Assembly (NCBI RefSeq): GCF_947179165.1
Contig: NC_077239.1
Coordinates: 68,056,634 to 68,120,633 of the forward strand
Source: Solanum dulcamara
Taxonomy: Eukaryota; Streptophyta; Magnoliopsida; Solanales; Solanaceae
Length of the DNA: 64,000 bases
Direction of reading: 5' to 3'
Positions 22,720 through 49,948 of this stretch are shown piece after piece; position 1 is the first letter of the stretch; each line of letters begins with the position of its first letter. Both the position numbers and the translations under genes were made by a program. A model generated the notes under the pieces. It was not told where the DNA came from. It worked only from the letters and a program-made list of their open reading frames with translations, and did not search any database.

Positions 22720-23696
22720 TTGTCTAATATCTCTCTTGAATTTGTTACTCTTGATATATCTGAAAAAGGCTACTCATCATGGACACTAGATGTCGAAATA
22801 CACCTAAAATCGATGGATCTGGCACACACCATCAAAGATGACAATATGACATCTAGTCAAGACCGTGCCAAAGCCATGATATTTCTCCGCCACAATCTTG
22901 ACGATGGGTTAAAATTACAGTACATCGCACTAAAAGACCCTCTTAAACTGTGGAAGAGTCTAAAAGAAAGATATGACCATCTGAAATTGGTCATCCTTCC
23001 ACAGACACGTCATGATTGACTCAATTTGAGATTAATGAATTTTAAAAATATAATTGAATATAATTCTGTCTTATTTAGAATTATAGTACAGTTACATTTA
23101 TGCGGAGAAAAAATCACTGAGCAAAACAAACTTGAAAAAATATAATCCACATTTCCATCCTCAAATATGCTCATGCAGCAACAATATCGCGAAAAGTGTT
23201 TAAAAAATATTCTAAATTAGTTTCTCACATTCTTATTGTTGAACACCATAATGAACTGTTAATGAAAAATCATGATAGTCAGTCCGTTGGTTCTTTGCCA
23301 TTTCTTGAAGTGAATCAGACATACTATAACCAATGAGAAAGAGGTCATGACCCTAGTTGTGCTCGTGGTCGAAGAAGAAATTATAATCATGATGCTCCTC
23401 TAGCACCAAAAAATTATCAGCAATTTTAAAATAAGAGTGAAAAACAAAAAGCTATAACAAAGAAAAATTCATAAAGTATATGTCATATATGTGGAGGCAT
23501 GGGACACTGGTCACGGACTTGCCGATCATCAAAATATCTGGTTCAGTTATATCAGGCATCCTTAAAAAGAGTAGAAAATAATTTAGAGACAAATTTTATC
23601 TCTAAAGATAATATTGAACTTATGCATCTGGATGTAGCTGATTTCTTTAATTTTCCAGAAGGAAATGTGAATATTGATAATCCTGATAATATTTAA
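22720..23696 (+). pseudogene. Copia gag remnant with zinc knuckle
   Basis: The N-terminal part (22720-23019) begins MSNISLEFVTLDISEKGYS and carries the W..D....L of Copia gag, with LWKSLKERYDH. The frame is then broken by stops. At 23481-23522 a zinc knuckle is readable as CHICGGMGHWSRTC (CX2CX4HX4C), intact. The gag product would form the virus-like particle and bind RNA. Several stops and shifts make it a pseudogene. Confidence 0.85.
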
Positions 23697-23819
23697 ATAA
23701 TTTTCTTTGAATTTGTCTGTACTAAATAATATGTTTATATTTTTTTAATTTATGTAAATAAATAAAATTTGTATAATGAGTCGTATTTTAATTATAATAT
23801 TTACTTTATTTCTTTTTGA

Positions 23820-24875
23820 AGAAAAATATGGATATGCTTCAAGTTTGTTTGGATCAATGATCAATTATGAGGATATTTGTCTAATTGATAGTGGAACGAC
23901 TCATGCCATTTTTTAACACGAATCATATTTTTCTACTTGCTTAGAAGAAAAGCAAATATACTACAATTTTTAGTAATTCAAAAATTATTGAAGGCTTTGG
24001 AAGAGCTACTACATTGCTGTCTAAGGGGACAAAGATTGTTATAGAAGATGCATTGTTCTTTTCTAAATCCCCAAGAAACTTATTATGTTTTAAAGATATC
24101 CGCAGAAATGGATATAATGTAGAGACACTAAATGAAATGAATATTGAATATTTTGATATAACCAAAAGTGTCTCAGGCCAGAAATATATTTTGAAAAAAT
24201 TATCACTTTGTCGTCTGACCTATATTATGCACAAATTAGTGTAATTGAAGCACATTTAATCGTAAACCAGAAGTTTGCTGATCTAAATACATTTGTGCTA
24301 TGGCATGATCGAATAGGTCATTCTGAATCAATAATGATGAGACGAATTCTTAAAAATTCGAATGAACATCTATTAAAGAACCTGAAGATTCTTACGAATG
24401 ATAAATTTCATATGTTGCTTGTTATCAAGGCAAATTAATTTTCAGACCATCAACCATGAAGGTTGACATCGAATTTGCTGACTTTTTAGAGCGTATACAT
24501 GGGGATATATGTGGACCTATTCATCCACCTAATAAATTGTTTAGATATTTTATGGTCCTAATAGATGCATCATCAAGATGGTCTCATGTGTGTCTCTTAT
24601 CATCTCGCAATATGGCGTTTGCGAAGTTGTTAGCACAAGTAATAAGATTAAGGGCGCAATTCTTAGATTATCCAATTAAAGCTATTCGCCTTGATAATGC
24701 TGGAGAATTTACATCCCAAGCTTTTGATGATTATTGCTTATCAATTGAAATAAAAATTGAACATCTTATTGCTCATGTTCATATTCAAAATGGTCTTGCA
24801 GAGTCATTTATTAAGCGCCTAGAATTGATTGCAAGGCCACTACTTATAAAAATAAAATTGTCAATTACTGTTTAG
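23820..24875 (+). pseudogene. Copia protease and integrase remnant
   Basis: Protease active site LIDSGTTHA at about 23881-23907. The GAG-pre-integrase segment follows (LWHDRIGHSESIMMRRILKN, 24300-24360). Integrase at 24456-24875 has the catalytic triad context HGDICGP, RLDNAGEF and NGLAESFIKR, so D, D and E are present. Stops separate the pieces, and the zinc-binding CX2C of the pre-integrase region is degraded. Confidence 0.85.
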
Positions 24876-27332
24876 GGTTATGCTATCTTACATGAAGGAG
24901 CACTTGTACGTCTCAGATCGATAAATTATAGTAAATATTCTCCGTCACAATTAGTATTTGTTAATGAGTCAAATATAGCCCATCTAAGAATTTTTGGTTG
25001 TGCGGTATACGTGCCTGTAGCACCATCACAACTTACAAAGATGGGCCCTCAACGAAGATTGGGTATAAATATTGGGTTTGACTCACCCTCTATAATTCGC
25101 TACCTTGAACCGTTGACAGAAGACTTACTTACTGCTCGATTTACAGATTATCGATTTGATGAAATAACTTTTTCGCAATTAAGGGGAGAGAAAAAGGAAC
25201 CTAAAAGAGAAATTACATGGAAAGTTTCATCACTATCTCATTTTGATCCACGTACTTGCACATGTGAGCAGGAGGTCCAGAAGATTATCCACCTACAGAA
25301 AATAGCAAATCAAATGCCAAATACATTTACTGATTTGAAATGAATAACTAAGTCACATATCCCTACAGTGAATGTGCCTGTCCAGATTGATGTTCCAAAA
25401 GGACCATCTACTGGTATCATAGCTTCTGAATTCCAAACACGCCTGAATCGTGGTAGACCATTGGGGTCAAAGGATAAAAATCCTAAAAAGAAAAGTATGA
25501 GAAATAATAAAAATGATACTACAAAAGAACCTCCTGAATAAAGTCAAGATTTGAGTAATCCTGATATTTCTGAAGAAATCAGTGAACCCAAGACTCAAGT
25601 GAATGAAGAACTTTCAATAAGTTCTACCGGTGATGAGATAAATTTAGATCGATCCAAAATCACGATTGATAATATTTTTGCATATAATGTTGCACTTAAC
25701 CTCATACAAGATAATAAAAGTCTTGAGCCTAAATCAGTTGAAGAATGTCGACGTAGATGTGATTGGCCAGAATGACAAAAGGCAATTCAATCAAAATTAG
25801 ACTCACTTGCTAAACGTGAGGTTTTTGGACCTGTAATCCAAACTCCCGAAGGTGTAAAATCAGTTGGCTATAAATGGATTTTTGTGCGAAAACGAAATGA
25901 GAGAAATGAAATTGTAAAATACAAGGCACGCCTTGTTGCACAAGGATTCCCTCAAAGACCCGAGGTCAACTATGGAGAAACATATTCACCTGTTATGGAT
26001 GGAATAACTTTTCGATATCTAATCAGTTTAGTTGTACATAAAAATCTTGAAATACATCTAATGGATGTAGTTATAACTTACCTTTATGGTCGCTTGATAA
26101 TGAAATTTACATGAAAATCTCAGAAGAATTAAAATTGCCTGAAGCAAGTAATAAGTCTTGGGAGATGTACTCAATCAAATTGCAAAGATCATTATATGGT
26201 TTGAAACAATCATGGCGTATGTGATATTCTCGTCTTAGTGAGTACTTGATAAATGAAGGTTATATAAATGATGTCATTTGTCCATGTGTTTTTATTAAGA
26301 AAATAAAATCAGAGTTTGTTACATTCGTCGTTTATGTTAATGGCATAAATCTCATTAGAACCACTGAAGAGGTCCAAAAGGCGATTGACTATCTAAAGAA
26401 AGAATTTGAGATGAAAGATCTTGGAAAGACAAAACTTTGTCTGGGTCTGCAAATTGAACAATTAGCAGACGGGTCTTTGTCCACCAATCTGCCTTACTGA
26501 AAAAATCTTAAAATGATTTTATATGGACAAAGCACATCCATTAAGTACTCCAATGGCTGTTCGATCACTAAAAGTGGATAAAGATTCATTTTGACCTCTA
26601 GAAGAGAATGAACAACTTCTTGGTCCTGAAGTACCATATCTCAGTGTTATTGGTGCACTTATGTATCTTGATAACGCAATCAGGCCTGATATAACATTTT
26701 CTGTTAATTTTTTGGCAAGATATAATTCATCCCCAAAGCGAAAACATTGGAACGGTATCAAGCATATTTTGCGATACCTAAAGGGTACCATTGATGTGAG
26801 TTTGTTTTATACTAACAAAGGTTGTGAAGACCTTATTGGTTATGCAGATGCAGGTTATTTATCAGACCCACATAAAGCTCGATCTCAGATAAACTATTTA
26901 TTTACATATGGAGGAACTGCTATATCATGACGATCTATAAAGCAGTCTATTGTTGCTACTTCTTCAAATAATGCTGAAATAATAGCAATTCACGAAGCAA
27001 GTAGAGAATGTGTTTGGTTGAGATCAATGATACAGTTCATCAAAAAATGATGCGGCCTAGAAAATGATGTCAAAGTGCCCATAGTTATATTCGAAGACAA
27101 TGTCGCGTACATAGCTCAATTGAAAGGTGGCTTCATAAAAGGAGACAGAGCGAAACATATTTTCATCAAAATTATTCTTCACACATGATCTCCAGAAAAA
27201 TAGTGATATTGATGTATAACAAGTTCGTTCGAGTGATAATCTTGCATATTTATTCACAAAGGCATTACCAACATCAATTTTTGAGAAGTTAAGATATAAG
27301 ATTGGAATGCGTCGTCTCTTAAATATCAAATA
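24876..27332 (+). pseudogene. Copia reverse transcriptase and RNase H remnant
   Basis: Integrase tail to 25343, then RT with YKARLVAQGFPQRPEVNYGETYSPV (split over 25917-25991), a MDVVITYLYG core and a degraded catalytic motif: the usual YVDD reads YVNG (about 26326-26345). Downstream DLGKTKLCLGLQIEQL, then RNase H with RPDITFSVNFLARY, HILRYLKGT, GYADAGYLSDP and IAIHEASRECVWLR. The loss of the catalytic Asp pair means this copy could not reverse transcribe even without its stops. Confidence 0.87.
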
Positions 27333-27615
27333 AAGTTTTCATCAGGGGGAGTAAAATACGCGTTGTACTCTTTTTCCCTTAATCAAAGTTTTATCCCACT
27401 GGGTTTTTCTGGTAAGGTTTTTAATGAGGCAGCACTCAAAGCGTATTACCAGATATGTGTACACTTTTTCTTTCATTAGACTTTTTTTCCTACTGAATTT
27501 TTCCTAGTAAGGTTTTAACAAGACACAAAATCTATGGATGCTCAGGATAGCTATGTATATTGTTTCTTGTAGCATTTTTAATGAGTCACATTATACATGA
27601 ACATTCAAAAGAGAG

Positions 27616-27859
27616 TGTTGGACATAGTGTAGTGGATGTCCACATCCACTATTCCTCCCACTTTTCCCTTCCCCTTTTTCTTTCTACTTTTCCTCCGCCA
27701 AAAGTTCCCCTTCCCCCCATCACTTGTTATTACCCCTTCATTCGCAGTGACTATTTATAGCCACTGCAGTTATACAATTATATATACTGTAATAACTTTC
27801 TCTTTTTTCTTACTCTCTCTCCTTGTTATTGATTTGCTAAATTAGTTTATTTTATAACA
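27616..27859 (+). repeat. 3' LTR of the copia element
   Basis: TGTTGGACATAGTG to ATAACA, preceded by the purine run AAAAGAGAG (27607-27615). Confidence 0.9.
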
Positions 27860-27924
27860 ATTATCAAATTAAAGTATATTTTGATTACACTTTTATGAAC
27901 TAAATATTATTTAATACTCGTATG

Positions 27925-28195
27925 CAGGGGCGGACCCACATGTAGTTGAGGGGGTTCATCCTTCATTAAAAAATTACACTGTATATATATAAGATACAAT
28001 TTTTAATTTATGTGTATATATTTAACATTAAACCCCCTGAGCAAGCCAAATGACTAGCTCAGTGGCAAATGAGGTTCAATATTTTGCCTTAGCTTGTCTC
28101 AGCTAGCTGGTTCGAATCCGAATAAGCACATTTTTTTGATTAGCGTGTTTAATTTTTTTTGAACCCCCTTCATAAATTTTTTGAATCCGCCACTG
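27925..28195. mobile_element. hAT-type MITE, 271 bp, perfect 8-bp TSD
   Basis: Starts CAGGGGCGGACCCAC and ends AATCCGCCACTG, inverted partners typical of hAT elements. The 8-bp target duplication CTCGTATG (27917-27924 and 28196-28203) is exact. No transposase. Internal GAGGGGGTTCA and GAACCCCCTTCA also pair, extending the foldback. Confidence 0.95.
28045..28137 (+). promoter_or_regulatory. tRNA-like internal pol III promoter in the hAT MITE
   Basis: A box TAGCTCAGTGG (28055-28065) and B box GGTTCGAATCC (28109-28119), both exact fits to the consensus, with 43 bp between. A T7 run at 28131-28137 could terminate pol III. A full tRNA cloverleaf does not form (the T stem pairs badly), so this resembles a SINE head or tRNA relic rather than a tRNA gene. 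Confidence 0.6.
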
Positions 28196-28203
28196 CTCGT
28201 ATG

Positions 28204-30333
28204 TAAGCACTAGATAATGCAAGCAATATAAAGTTAAAGTTACTGTTAAAATTAAAATAGTTATTTAGAATTATAGTTAGTCCTTTTGGTTAAAAATAAC
28301 TTGTATCAAACATCAAAAGCGTATCTAGTAGCTAGGCAACATATGGATTTAGAACTTCATATGAAGTCAATAATTTTTTACGCAATCCTTTTTGTGAATT
28401 TTTAAAAAAATTATTAATGATCTATTTGAAAAGTCATATATTATTGAATTTAATGTGATTATACAATTTAAACATATTTATGTGATTAAATAATTACTTT
28501 GTCAACATTTAATTTGATATATATGAGGGTCTGTGTGATTAGAGTCTTTAATTCTCTAGAAAATTGAGAACTACTGGCAATTAAATGCAATAATTACAAA
28601 GTTATCTTTTAATTTCTTTTTGATTTTGTTTTATTTTTTTATTTTTTTGAACTTTCAATTATGTAATTCTTTTAATGTTATTTATTTATTTTTTGTTTAT
28701 TTACTCATCATTTTTCAATCTTTAGCTCATGTGCTTCTATGTTATTTTTCATTTAAAAAAACCATTTCATTTAACTATGTTATTGTTCTATTTTTTTTTT
28801 GAAATTATAAGTCTTAATATTATAAAGAATGAGTCATCTATAAATTTGATTTATAATGAGTGTTGCTATAAAGTTGGACTTCGTCATTAAATGAAGTTAT
28901 ACACAGATTTTAGCTTATATTGAGTTGTATCAGAATTGTAAATTATTTGTTATTAAATATTTGAATGAAGTTATAAAATGAAAAATGGCTAAAATGACAT
29001 GATTGAATTTACAGTGATACATTCATATTTTATGGGGATCCTGTAATCTTTTTGCATATTTTTTAAAAGTATTTCTTTGACATTTATCAAGTGAGCTTGA
29101 TAAGAAATTAAATGCACACAGAAAATGTGTAGGGAGTTAATTAAAACTCGATGAATGTGTGTATATTGGCAAAGCATGAGAGAAATAATGATTGTTTTTT
29201 TATTTTTCTTTTAAGTACATCATTTTTAATATGTAGCAATTATTGACAAATAAAAAGAAAATCTTATCTGTCGAGAAAAAAAACCTTAACCTAAAAATTT
29301 TGACCAGATAATCTGTTATGTAACACCAACAAAACTACTTAAATCTTTTTAAAAAATAAAATCAAATTTTAATGACTCATAAGCCAAAACCTAATTATGG
29401 AAGAATATAGTGATTCATGAGATTCAATTCTAAAGGATTCAATTGATTTCTCCTTTAAAAATGAAATTTGAAGGTGAGGCTTTCAATTATTATTTTTGTT
29501 TGCAGAGTGTAAATGAACAAATTTCTTGTTTTTTTGCCTCTCGATTAATGCGTGTATGTATATACGAAATAACAAAGCTTTAATTTCTTATTCAACTCAA
29601 TCAATAAATGAAGATAAATGCATTAAAGTATACCCAAGGGTCATAGGATTCCCCATAAAGTATGAATGTGTTATTGTAAATCGGTCATAGTTTATGCGTC
29701 ATTTTTATTGTTTTACATTAAAAAATTATGTTGTGATTACTGATTCTTTCGTAAGACATGCAATCTATGATATTCTTGCAAAATGTGTACTTAGATTATT
29801 TAATTCAACTAAAATATTACTTAATTAAAAAGTATAAATCAATTATTTTTTACAATAATTATAAATCTATAATTATTTAATAATATATATTTTTTAAAAA
29901 TAAATATGTATCTTGAATACCTAGTGATAATTTCCTTTTACTAATATCTCTTATATAGACATATATTTATCAAATCTAAATATTTGGTTTTTACTAATTA
30001 ATTTTTATTTTTAAAATTTAAAAAATTCTAACTATATTATTATATTTGTGCAACCAAGTATTATGTTTATAATTATATTATAATTACGTTATGACAAATA
30101 ATATCTTGTAATTACTATTCTAAAAAATGCACCAACTTTAATTATGAGGAGACTTTGTAAATTAATTCTGAATAATAATAATAAATAAATTATTCACTTG
30201 TGATTGTTACAAAAATGAAATGAACGTCAAATTCTGGATGAAAAGCCAACGCTTGGGATTAAAAATAATAATATTAGTATTAGTAGTAGAATATATTTGT
30301 TTAAACCTATTTTATAACGCGAGAAGAAATGGG
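28204..30333. other. AT-rich intergenic DNA upstream of the NDR kinase gene
   Basis: No gene, RNA gene or repeat structure was recognised. Short frames near 28620-28802 and 28989-29177 are T-rich or AT-rich and have no family features. The last few hundred bases are presumably the promoter of the kinase gene. Confidence 0.45.
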
Positions 30334-30341
30334 TATAAATA
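30334..30341 (+). promoter_or_regulatory. TATA box of the NDR kinase gene
   Basis: TATAAATA about 610 bp upstream of the start codon. A transcript starting near 30365 would have a 5' UTR with an intron: a donor CTG/GTAAGCC at 30533/30534 and a plausible acceptor TTTTGTAG before 30852. UTR structure is inferred. Confidence 0.5.
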
Positions 30342-30944
30342 TAGAAGGCGGGCAAAACAAGGGAGGGCAATAAGAAAAAAAACTCACCTTTAGCTTCCAA
30401 ACCACCGAAAATACCTCTTCAGCTCTCTTCTGATCAAAAAAATATTGAAAAAAAAGAGATTATTTTATTATAATTTTAACCATCGTGTATAGGTTATATG
30501 TCAATCGGATTACTACAGCACAAAGATTTGCTGGTAAGCCCTATTTTTTCTTGTGTTTTAATTTGTTGTTCATAGATTTTTTTTTTGTTCAATTTTCAGA
30601 TAGGGTTGGTTAAATTAAAATTTTAGTTTTGGTGTATCAAATCTATGTGGGTCGTCGCCAAGAGAGGAAAATTCTTGATCTCGGTGGAAAACTAAATCAG
30701 TTATGAAAATTATTCATTTTTTGATGGGGTGTAACAATTTCAATTGATAGTGGGGAGTCATGATATATTGATTTATTGAGAACCCATAAAAAATTTGGAT
30801 AAAAATTTGGAATGTGTGTGCTTTCATGTCAATTTACTATGACTTTTGTAGGTTTTTGATTTTGGGTATGAGTAGAGTCAGTTTACGATGAGTTTGTGCT
30901 TCAAGAGCTTCTAATGCATCACCTCTTAAGCTGAGCAAGAGTAA

Positions 30945-45979
<15,035 letters not shown>

Positions 45980-47969
45980 ATTGGAAGTTTCTTAACAAAT
46001 GAGGATACATAATCACGGGTCTTACAATGAAATTTAGAAAGCTCATTGAACTGTGGTTAGCAGAGTTTTGGCAGTTGGTTAGTGGGTATTTGATCAGGGA
46101 TGTAAGTATTTAGGCTGATATCAAGAGAATTATTATGTTGGATATGAAACTAATATTGTTAGAGTTTGCTTGCAACAGTCCTCATCTTTTGATTGAGATT
46201 TATAGGTCATGAATGACAAGTTTGAGCTGAAACTTTATTATTGTTGTTTTTCTCACTTGTTTTGAAACCAGAGTGTTGCATACAAGAGTACTAGGAAGCA
46301 ATGGCATATTCAAATGCATTGGTTCAGTTTGGGTGATTTTTGTGGTCCAAGTATTTGATAACCAGTGCAGTCAGTACTCTTCATTGACAATGGGCGCGGA
46401 GTTTTTACAAATCATTTAACGTGCATCCATAGACATTGCCAGCTTCTGTTTTCGAAAGCCTAGACAAATTTTGAAAAACAGTGTGTAGGGATGGATACTA
46501 TTTTGGTCAAGCTAACGAAAATGTCATTAATTTGAGTCACTGTTCAAATCTTTAGAATGATGAAATTAGGAATAAGATATAGTGAGATTAAACAAAAATA
46601 ACGTGATGCATGCTAGGAAAATGTCATCTGACTCAATTTGATAAAATAGTTACTACTTATATAATAAACAATGGTGGGTCTTGCTTATCTCACTATTAAG
46701 GCAGCTAGCTAGCATATCCATCTATATTCTGTGCATCTCTATGCATATTTTAACCACGCCAGCCAAGGACACATTTTTTTATTATTATTATAAGAGTTAT
46801 TTTGAAAAGATGACTTCCTTTTTAGCTTTGTATTTAATTTTCTTCTGTTTACAACATTTCAAGCTGTCTTTGGTAACCACCATTTTAGGATTATATATAT
46901 AGTTTCCTAGACTAGATCAAACAAAAAACCGTAAAACAATGTCTGAGTTTTTCTTTTTGTTTATATCTATTTCTATTTGTTTGATAAATGTCTGATCAGT
47001 TACTTGGCCAACTTAATTTGAAGGTATAAAAATCTTATACCTTGTGAGTGTACAAAATTTAATACATTTCGCAGTGTGAAGGTCGTGGCATGCCTCCCAT
47101 TTTGTGTACATCCGAAGATCAAGAAGAGGTCTATTTTTTATACGTTATAAGCAATGTCTAAGAAAAATAACCGGTAAATATATAATATACATCAGCTAGT
47201 ATTTTTTTATCGAGCAGCCAAATGTGTAAGTTCGTCCTTGATATTTTGCACATCCGAAGATCTAGAAGAGGCCTTTGCTTTTAGTACTTAACAAAGTAGT
47301 TGTGTTGTCCCAATTAAAGATGATACATCTTAGGATTTTACAAACATGTTTTGTATATATGTGTATAATAGTAGATCTAAAAATTAAAAAGACAATTTGT
47401 TCGTAACGTCAAGTTTAAATAGAAAGCCTAATTTTTCGGTTGAGATGTCCAAGCTGATTAACTAGGTTTCTTCAATTATATAAGCTTTCACCTACAAAGA
47501 ATTAAATTTAGTGAGAGACAAATTAAATTCTCAAGAGTTTAAGAAATTTGGTATATATATTATTGCACTCGACGATGTGAGCAAAATTAGTATAAATATA
47601 TTTGAGAAAAATAAATTAAGTTGGTGTACCATTACACTCACTACTCTTTTGTGACTTTGTGTTAAAATGTATAATTAGTATAAGTATACATGGTTTTAGA
47701 AATTTTAAAAAATCACCAAGAGTAGTACCACAGTTAATTGATGAGTCAGGAGAAACAGAATGTATTAGGAATTATATTTCTGGTATTATTTACTAATAAA
47801 ATTAGATAAAATGAGCATTTGAAGTGTCATATATATGGTTTGTCCTTTAATATCTTAACTTTACTTACATGTCTTACTATGCCGGCCACATTTATTCAAT
47901 CATAAACTAATACCCTAAACCTGCGACCATTTCTTTGTGCATTTTATTAATTGGCCAACTTAATTCTCC
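45980..47969. other. 3' UTR of the NDR gene and intergenic DNA before the GRAS gene
   Basis: The first few hundred bases should be the 3' UTR of the kinase. No further gene is seen. Two related words (ACATCCGAAGATCAAGAAGAGG near 47109 and ACATCCGAAGATCTAGAAGAGG near 47250) form a loose direct repeat about 140 bp apart in the GRAS upstream region. A TATA-like ACAAATATAG is at 47971-47980. Confidence 0.5.
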
Positions 47970-48047
47970 TACAAATATAGCTCATTCACCATCCCATTAA
48001 TCCTCCTCTCATACTCAATTTTGTGTTCATAGATATTTGTAATCAAC

Positions 48048-49595
48048 ATGATGAAAGGAGGGTCTGAAGTAGTTCATCAACTTGATCATAGTATTATACA
48101 ACAACCCAATGAACAATGGGATTCATGTGCTAGTCATGATCTTGTTCGATTTCCTGGAATTACTTCTGCCCCTAATTTTCCCTCCAAGCCAATAACCGAA
48201 AATCGCGCCAATAATCCTGAAAGAAATGAACTTTCCCAGTGGGTTGAGCATGTCACTAGGCAACTCATTGAAGATTTGCCTGAAAATTATGAAACGCAAG
48301 CAGGCTTACAGACTAATGGTAATGAGATCCCCGCACTATTGGGAGAGCTAAGGCCTAAGAAAATTGCACGAAGAAATTCTTCTGAGGGCATTGAAGGACA
48401 GCAACAACAACAACAACATCAATGGAACTCCACTCATGATGATCATCTCGCGAACAGAAATGAGACGGGGGCTAAAGGAATAAGTGGACTAGATGATCAA
48501 GGACTAAACTTGATCACTCTTCTATTGGAATGTGCTGTTGCTATATCAGTAGATAATTTGGGAGAAGCTCATAGAATGTTACTTGAGTTAACACAAGTAG
48601 CATCACCATATGGACCATCTTGTGCTGAAAGAGTAGTGGCTTACTTTGCCAAAGCAATGGCTAGTAGAGTCATCAACTCATGGCTAGGAATATGTTCCCC
48701 TTTGATCAATCACAAGAGTGTCCATAGTGCTTTTCAATTCTTCAACAATATCTCACCATTCATAAAATTTGCACATTTCACTTCCAACCAAGCAATTCTT
48801 GAGGCATTCCATCGTCGAGACAGAGTCCATATCATTGATGTGGACATCATGCAAGGTCTACAATGGCCAGCTCTGTTTCATATCCTCGCCACTCGCATGG
48901 AAGGCCCTCCACATGTTACAATGACAGGAATGGGGACATCAATGGAACTTTTGATTGAGACAGGGAAACAACTTTCCAATTTCGCCAAACGCCTTGGTAT
49001 GTCCTTTGAGTTCCATCCAATAGGGGGGAAAACAGGGGAAATCGACATATCCAACTTCAAAATTAGCAGGGGAGAATCTATAGCCATACATTGGGTGCAA
49101 CACTCTTTGTATGATGCCACTGGCCCTGATTGGAAAACAATGAGACTTCTCCAAGCACTATCACCAAGAGTTGTGACACTAGTAGAACAAGAAATAGCAC
49201 TAGGGGGTAGTTTCTTGGACCGATTCGTGGGATCCCTCCATTACTACTCAACCATATTCGACTCGTTAGGAGCTTTCTTGGAGAGTGATGATTCAAGCAG
49301 ACATAGTGTGGAACATGGCCTGCTTTACAGAGAAATCAATAACATATTAGCAATTGGAGGGCCAGCAAGAAATGGGGAGGATAAGTTTAGGCATTGGAGA
49401 AGTGAACTATCAAAAAATGGATTCATGCAAGTGCCAATGAGTACAAATTCAATGGCACAAGCTCAATTGATACTAAATATGTTCCCACCAGCTCATGGTT
49501 ATAGCCTAGTGCAAGGTGATGGAACATTAAGACTAGGGTGGAAGGATACTAGTTTGTTTACTGCATCTGCATGGACCTCTCCAAATTCTAGATAA
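48048..49595 (+). CDS. GRAS-family transcription regulator, SCARECROW/SCL23-like, intronless
   Basis: 515-aa nuclear transcription regulator. In the SCR clade such proteins act with SHORT-ROOT in radial patterning of root and shoot. Seen: an N-terminal segment with SQWVEHVTRQLIEDL (63-77) and a short poly-Q (118-123), then the GRAS domain from about 153 to 513. LHR I covers LITLLLECAVAISVDNL to SRVINSW (155-212), VHIIDVDIMQGLQWP is at 260-274, LHR II around 302-322, the PFYRE-type region LLYREINNILAIGGP at 425-439, and SAW with LRLGWKDTSLFTASAW at 494-509. The QHSLYD (351-356) and VEQE (379-382) signatures favour SCR/SCL23 over other GRAS groups. Its N-terminus is much shorter than classical SCR. 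First of two adjacent ATGs chosen; the second would drop one residue. Stop TAG. All core motifs are intact, so probably functional. Confidence 0.95.
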   Translation: MMKGGSEVVHQLDHSIIQQPNEQWDSCASHDLVRFPGITSAPNFPSKPITENRANNPERNELSQWVEHVTRQLIEDLPENYETQAGLQTNGNEIPALLGELRPKKIARRNSSEGIEGQQQQQQHQWNSTHDDHLANRNETGAKGISGLDDQGLNLITLLLECAVAISVDNLGEAHRMLLELTQVASPYGPSCAERVVAYFAKAMASRVINSWLGICSPLINHKSVHSAFQFFNNISPFIKFAHFTSNQAILEAFHRRDRVHIIDVDIMQGLQWPALFHILATRMEGPPHVTMTGMGTSMELLIETGKQLSNFAKRLGMSFEFHPIGGKTGEIDISNFKISRGESIAIHWVQHSLYDATGPDWKTMRLLQALSPRVVTLVEQEIALGGSFLDRFVGSLHYYSTIFDSLGAFLESDDSSRHSVEHGLLYREINNILAIGGPARNGEDKFRHWRSELSKNGFMQVPMSTNSMAQAQLILNMFPPAHGYSLVQGDGTLRLGWKDTSLFTASAWTSPNSR

Positions 49596-49948
49596 GATTC
49601 ATTTGGAATATGTACTAACTGTTATTAAATATACGTCGATTTTACAAATTCTCATTGTTTATGTCATTTTATAAACAATAAAATATAATTTAGTGACTAT
49701 TATGCTTGTCATTACAATCCATAGACCTATATCAGGATTTATGTACATTTCTGATTTAGTAGTTATTATTATACAAATATACGCGTAATATATATGACTC
49801 ATCATTTTGTAGGTACGTTGTCACCTTATTTCCATTTTCCACCTCAATCTATTGACTCCTATAGTTGTCTTAATTAATACGCTTAGCTCAAAATATACTT
49901 TCATATATTCATCATTGCTATTTATATACCTGACTTAGCTTATACATA
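49596..49948. other. 3' UTR and flank of the GRAS gene
   Basis: AATAAA-like sequence at about 49676-49682 is a likely polyadenylation signal. Otherwise AT-rich. Confidence 0.5.

Larger units (their letters stand above)
22385..27859 (+). mobile_element. Ty1/copia retrotransposon, decayed, both LTRs present
   Basis: A 5.5-kb element with LTRs at 22385-22642 (258 bp) and 27616-27859 (244 bp), both TGTTGGAC...ATAACA. Flanking 5-bp sequences ATTAG (22380-22384) and ATTAT (27860-27864) are a target duplication with one change. Domain order gag, protease, integrase, RT, RNase H identifies Copia. Many stop codons and frameshifts break the reading frame. A short purine run AAAAGAGAG sits right before the 3' LTR, and a second purine tract (CAGGGGGAG) lies about 270 bp upstream near 27340. 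Confidence 0.93.

Noticed and set aside
28045..28137. A genuine tRNA gene
   Set aside because: A and B boxes are exact but the T stem and acceptor stem do not pair and it is embedded in a MITE, so only a tRNA-like promoter is claimed.
47100..47280. Direct repeat ACATCCGAAGATC..AGAAGAGG upstream of the GRAS gene as a regulatory element
   Set aside because: Only two loose copies, no known motif, and no evidence of function; recorded but not claimed.
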